From: Treponema sp.
GTDB lineage: Bacteria > Spirochaetota > Spirochaetia > Treponematales > Breznakiellaceae
Direction: 5' to 3'
DNA: 43,570 nucleotides
NCBI GenBank assembly: GCA_031277045.1
Contig: JAISLX010000050.1
Span: forward strand, 1 to 43,570
A program made the position numbers and the translations under genes. The stretch's first letter is position 1. Each line of letters begins with the position of its first letter. Shown one piece after another: positions 40,857-43,570 of this stretch. Under the pieces are notes generated by a model, which was given only the letters and a program-made list of their open reading frames with translations, did not search any database and was not told the DNA's origin.

Positions 40857-41267
40857 ATGAGCATTGCCAGTTATTTGGAAGCCCTGCCCCTAAGCGAGAT
40901 TACCGCGTATGCCAAAGGGCCCCCCAAAGACAGTGTCCCCTTTACCGGATACCCCCGGCAGCATCCATCGGAAAAAGGTAAGCTTATCCTTATTTACGAT
41001 CCACTGGGGGACAGTCCGTCGATTCTGGAATTCAAGATAGAAGATGTGGTCCACGTTGACGAACTGCATTCCGCGGTAAACCAGGCCGGCGAGGGGGTGC
41101 CCCTGGTTAAGCTTTGGATCCGCCGGGGAGCCCACGGGGTCATTATGGAGCCTTTTCAGGTAAACGATCCCGTGCAGTTTTCCGACAAGCGGGAAGAACT
41201 GCGGGACCGGTTTAACAAGATCCGTTTCCACTCGCCCGGCGCGGCGATGAACGGGGCGGTAACTTAG
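40857..41267 (+). CDS. Hypothetical 136-residue protein, apparently leaderless
   Basis: 136 residues from ATG 40857; the frame is open much further upstream, but that part lies antisense to nudC and lacks a plausible start. It begins MSIASYLEALPLSEITAYAK and continues with a compact alpha/beta region (KLILIYDPLGDSPSILEFKI, EDVVHVDELHSAVNQAGEGV, KLWIRRGAHGVIMEPFQVND). No membrane segment or known motif. It may be a conserved spirochaete protein, but I cannot place it in a family. The absence of a ribosome-binding site and the near -10 box argue for leaderless expression. Confidence 0.75.
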   Translation: MSIASYLEALPLSEITAYAKGPPKDSVPFTGYPRQHPSEKGKLILIYDPLGDSPSILEFKIEDVVHVDELHSAVNQAGEGVPLVKLWIRRGAHGVIMEPFQVNDPVQFSDKREELRDRFNKIRFHSPGAAMNGAVT

Positions 41268-41383
41268 CGGCCTGTTGCATCTGTGGATTTTTTGCGCTTG
41301 ATGCCGCAGAAAATCCCGGTTACCGGGGCGGCTTACGCAGTTTGCGGGGCAGAGACCGGTTTTCAGCCAATTTTGGGGGGCGT

Positions 41384-42070
41384 ATGCGTGAAGCGCGGCA
41401 AACTGCCGGCCCGGCGGCCTGTCCGGAAAGCGGGAAGGCTCTCCGCTGTACCCTCTGCCATCATCGCTGTCTTATTCCGCCGGGAGGCCTGGGCCGCTGC
41501 GGCGTTAGGGAAAACAGTGCGGGGGCTTCCGGCGGGAACGTGGTTTTCTCCGGGGGATTTTCCCTGCCCTATTACGGGTATGTTACCGCTGCCGCCGTTG
41601 ATCCTATCGAGAAAAAGCCCCTCTACCACTTCCGCCCCGGTTCCCGTGTCTTTTCCCTGGGTTTCGCGGGCTGCAATCTGCGCTGCCCTTTCTGCCAGAA
41701 CTGGCATATTTCCCAGCTTAAAGATGGCCGGGCCGCGCCGGGCCGCCGGATGAGCCCTGAAGAGGTCCTGTCCGCCCTTCCACCGGATCCTGACGCGCGG
41801 CAGATAGCCTACACCTATTCGGAACCCCTTATCCATATCGAGTACCTCAAGGACTGCATGGAACTGGCCCATCAACGGGGCATTGCCAATATCCTGGTAA
41901 GCAACGGCTGCGTTAACCTTGAAAAGGCCCAGGAAATTCTGCCCCTTGTTGACGCCGCCAATATCGACCTCAAATGCTTTTCCGAAACGACATACCGGCA
42001 GGTTCTGGGGGGTAATCTGGAAACGGCGCTGGATTTCATTAAATTTCTGGTGGCGATCCACAAAGTATGA
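41384..42070 (+). CDS. AmrS-like radical SAM protein, 3'-truncated
   Basis: 228 residues from ATG 41384. The Cys-rich start (CTLCHHRCLIPPGGLGRCGV), DPIEKKPLYHFRPGS, FAGCNLRCPFCQNWHISQ (radical-SAM CxxxCxxC) and AYTYSEPLIHIEYLKDC identify the AmmeMemoRadiSam-system radical SAM protein (AmrS, PFL-activase-like). Family members are normally about 330-340 residues. Here the frame ends right after the conserved AIHKV, where the family's next beta strand and glycyl loop are missing. Sequence from about 42065 on is unrelated and AT-rich. So the gene is broken by an insertion or rearrangement and probably non-functional. No partner Amr genes are seen in the window. Confidence 0.87.
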   Translation: MREARQTAGPAACPESGKALRCTLCHHRCLIPPGGLGRCGVRENSAGASGGNVVFSGGFSLPYYGYVTAAAVDPIEKKPLYHFRPGSRVFSLGFAGCNLRCPFCQNWHISQLKDGRAAPGRRMSPEEVLSALPPDPDARQIAYTYSEPLIHIEYLKDCMELAHQRGIANILVSNGCVNLEKAQEILPLVDAANIDLKCFSETTYRQVLGGNLETALDFIKFLVAIHKV

Positions 42071-42085
42071 TGGGGGAATGAACCT

Positions 42086-42105
42086 CCGCAGGGCAAGCCC
42101 TGCGG
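42086..42105. repeat. REP-like palindrome 1 at the break in the AmrS-like gene
   Basis: CCGCAGGGC (42086-42094), AA, GCCCTGCGG (42097-42105): nine perfect pairs with a two-base centre, followed by TATC. It lies 16 bases after the broken AmrS-like gene. Confidence 0.7.
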
Positions 42106-42224
42106 TATCGACAAAATTTTTCGTTGTTTGATGTGTGTTACGTATTCAGCACTATCAAAATATGCAGATTGCTCATAATGCCAAGATATTTTTAAATTGC
42201 TATTCAAATTCAGTCTGTTTACAG

Positions 42225-42240
42225 CCGCGGCAAGCCGCGG
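42225..42240. repeat. REP-like palindrome 2
   Basis: CCGCGGC (42225-42231), AA, GCCGCGG (42234-42240), followed by GGTATTAAAC. It has the same GGCAAGCC centre and TAT-containing flank as the first palindrome. The 120 bases between the two show no gene. Confidence 0.7.
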
Positions 42241-42291
42241 GGTATTAAACCGTATAGGCTACGCCTAATAAAAAAGTACGGCACCAAGGCA

Positions 42292-42603
42292 GTGTTGCGA
42301 ACCCCCACCGGCGATTCGGTGTATGACCCAGAGAATGATGTATACATAGAATCCTATGACGAATATCAGGGGGTTTGCCTTGTAACGAATTATATTGAAC
42401 AAAATATTGATGGCACACTTATAAAGGAGACGGACAAAAGACTGCTTTGTATATTTCCAGTTGAGCCAACTATCGGAGTAGGGTTAATTGATGTGTATAA
42501 ACGTACAGGGCAACTTGATAAGACATATCACGTAGTTAATTGTAGCCCGTTAGCGCCGGATTCAACTACTATCATCTTATATCGAGTACAGGGGAGGACG
42601 TGA
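42292..42603 (+). CDS. Phage head-tail connector-like protein, 5' end disturbed
   Basis: 103 residues from GTG 42292. The sequence LRTPTGDSVYDPENDVYIES, GVCLVTNYIEQNIDGTLIKE, KRLLCIFPVEP and NCSPLAPDSTTIILYRVQ follows the plan of small phage head-closure/head-tail connector proteins. These are usually preceded by a helix ending RLIKKYGTKAVLR. That helix is present in frame upstream (42258-42300), but the frame runs on into the palindrome at 42225 and stops at 42193 with no good start codon. The native 5' end has therefore probably been replaced. No other structural phage gene is in the window. AT-rich compared with the chromosome. Confidence 0.6.
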   Translation: MLRTPTGDSVYDPENDVYIESYDEYQGVCLVTNYIEQNIDGTLIKETDKRLLCIFPVEPTIGVGLIDVYKRTGQLDKTYHVVNCSPLAPDSTTIILYRVQGRT

Positions 42604-42607
42604 TGAT

Positions 42608-42802
42608 TTATGACTGCTTTTTAGGCCGTCCACCCTTCGAGACTTCTCGAATTAAGTCCACAACGTCTTCACTATATATGTTTGTCTTTCCGGCGTGTGT
42701 TTTGGGCTCAATTTTGGCCGTTCTAAGCCTTAAAAACGCCGCCTCTGGTGTGATTTTCAATATTTCGGCAATTTCCCTTATGGTTAAACCGTTCATACTC
42801 AT
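42608..42802 (-). CDS. Small helix-turn-helix DNA-binding protein
   Basis: 64 residues; ATG at 42802 or 42796 (no clear ribosome-binding site). LTIREIAEILKITPEAAFLR is a clear helix-turn-helix (helices at residues about 7-13 and 18-27), and the rest fits a MerR/excisionase-like wing (KIEPKTHAGKTNIYSEDVVD). The tail GGRPKKQS is basic. It is likely a regulator or excisionase-type protein of the phage-derived segment. It lies antisense to a meaningless frame on the plus strand between the connector-like gene and the endonuclease gene. Confidence 0.62.
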   Translation of the reverse strand: MSMNGLTIREIAEILKITPEAAFLRLRTAKIEPKTHAGKTNIYSEDVVDLIREVSKGGRPKKQS

Positions 42803-42860
42803 AATATCGGCATTTTTGCTTATTTTCTTAGAAAAATCAATAGTATGTCCTATTAGGTTA

Positions 42861-42890
42861 TTGACTAAACAGGATAGGATATGCTATGAT
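42861..42890 (+). promoter_or_regulatory. Extended -10 promoter of the HNH/AP2 endonuclease gene
   Basis: TTGACT (42861-42866), 18 bases, TATGAT (42885-42890), with TG at 42882-42883 making an extended -10 (TGCTATGAT). AAGGAG follows at 42897, 9 bases before ATG 42912. Confidence 0.65.
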
Positions 42891-42911
42891 GTTTTTAAGG
42901 AGACAAAAAAC

Positions 42912-43520
42912 ATGGTTATAAATATTAAAGGGCAAAACATCCTTATTGATGATGATATGTATGATTATATCATATCTAAAAAGTGGCATTTTACAAAAGA
43001 TGGATACATTTATAGACATGAAAAAGAAAAGTCCGTATATTTACATAAAATTATTATGAATTGTCCAGAACATTTGACGGTGGATCATATAAATCATAAT
43101 AAAAATGATTTGCGTAGAGAGAATTTAAGAATTTGTACGATACATGAAAATCAGATGAACAAGAATTTGCAATGTAATAACACAACAGGATATAAAGGAG
43201 TTACTTTTAATAAAAGGGCTAATAGATATATAGCGAAAATAACCGTTAATAGAAAGGTTATATATATAGGCATATATTTAACCGGGACAGAAGCGGCTGA
43301 CGCTTATAATAAAAAGGGGAAAGAATTATTTGGGGAATATTTCAAAGAATCGGTCTATCACAAAGAATTAGATCAGAGCGATCCAAGGTCTAATGATTTT
43401 TATTATCCGCCAAGAAAGAAACCGTCTTCTTCTGGACTTGTTGGCGCATATGCTAAAAATAACAAATATTATGCTGCAATAGGCGTATCTGGGAAGCAAG
43501 TATATTTAGGGTGTATTTGA
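42912..43520 (+). CDS. HNH homing endonuclease with AP2 domains, frameshifted
   Basis: 202 residues before a premature stop; ATG 42912 has AAGGAG 9 bases upstream and its own promoter. Residues about 1-45 are a beta-rich N-terminal domain (INIKGQNILIDDDMYDYIIS). The HNH nuclease region is HLTVDHINHNKNDLRRENLR. A first AP2 DNA-binding domain follows (GYKGVTFNKRANRYIAKITV, IGIYLTGTEAADAYN), and a second begins SSSGLVGAYAKNNKYYAAIG. That second domain ends early at VYLGCI-stop. Dropping one G from the run at 43509-43511 would restore VYLGVFDTAEEAHKAY and keep the frame open to the window end. Typical of homing endonucleases in phages and introns. Low GC and isolated, so probably horizontally acquired. 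Confidence 0.85.
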   Translation: MVINIKGQNILIDDDMYDYIISKKWHFTKDGYIYRHEKEKSVYLHKIIMNCPEHLTVDHINHNKNDLRRENLRICTIHENQMNKNLQCNNTTGYKGVTFNKRANRYIAKITVNRKVIYIGIYLTGTEAADAYNKKGKELFGEYFKESVYHKELDQSDPRSNDFYYPPRKKPSSSGLVGAYAKNNKYYAAIGVSGKQVYLGCI

Positions 43521-43570
43521 TACAGCAGAGGAAGCGCATAAAGCATATTGCGAAGCGGTAAAAAAGTATC

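Noticed and set aside
42600..42911. N-terminal 104-codon extension of the HNH/AP2 frame
   Set aside because: The homing endonuclease has its own promoter and ribosome-binding site at 42912; the extension is antisense to the helix-turn-helix gene and hydrophobic only by chance.

Overview
The window reads like a spirochaete chromosome, most likely a GC-rich gut Treponema relative (termite/insect-gut type). This is inferred from gene content: a BspA-like leucine-rich-repeat lipoprotein with a treponemal signal peptide, a pair of DUF115/Maf proteins, CarD, a GTP-type PEP carboxykinase plus pyruvate phosphate dikinase, a PEGA/SUMF1-like protein, and binding-protein-dependent carbohydrate permeases without a local ATPase. 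No rRNA or tRNA gene and no CRISPR array was found, so the species is not fixed. Genes are tightly packed, with many ATGA, GTGA and TAATG overlaps.

Layout. 1-1.8 kb: tail of a small treponemal protein, an LRR lipoprotein and a low-GC orphan gene, each of the last two closed by an intrinsic terminator. 1.9-5.6 kb (minus): dipeptide/oligopeptide ABC transporter operon dppB-C-D-F without a binding protein. 5.7-7.5 kb (minus): pckG. 7.8-13.7 kb (minus): four-gene operon of a 755-aa acidic repeat protein, a 129-aa protein and two DUF115/Maf proteins, driven by a promoter-like element whose spacer contains nine C. 13.9-22 kb: DivIC/FtsB-like protein, smpB, PEGA/SUMF1 protein, two tandem signal peptidase I genes (the second has Thr where the nucleophilic Ser should be), hemW and an hrpA-type helicase. 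22.3-25.6 kb: ppdK fused in frame to a Lys/Ala/Pro-rich histone-H1/AT-hook-like tail that also carries its own perfect ribosome-binding site. 25.7-28.2 kb: carD (apparently leaderless) and ispD-ispF-nth.

28.2-32.3 kb: a carbohydrate ABC importer (lipoprotein and two permeases) with a 370-nt leader holding a 15-C tract, and a strong hairpin between the lipoprotein and permease genes. 32.3-37.3 kb: alanine-type aminotransferase, a membrane protein, a degenerate HD-GYP protein and a CorC/HlyC-type protein. 37.3-41.3 kb: DEAD-box helicase and a conserved small protein (both apparently leaderless), an hsp20 gene behind a near-perfect sigma-54 promoter, and nudC.

41.4-43.6 kb: the chromosome breaks. 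An AmrS-like radical-SAM gene is truncated, followed by two REP-like palindromes, a phage head-tail connector-like gene lacking a normal 5' end, a small HTH gene and an HNH/AP2 homing endonuclease gene with its own promoter and a single-base frameshift. This segment is clearly AT-richer and looks like a prophage or intron remnant.

The observations most worth following up are the PPDK/histone-like fusion with internal start, the candidate phase-variable promoter of the Maf operon, the sigma-54 promoter of hsp20, the Thr-type signal peptidase, the recurring leaderless promoter pattern and the disrupted phage-like junction.
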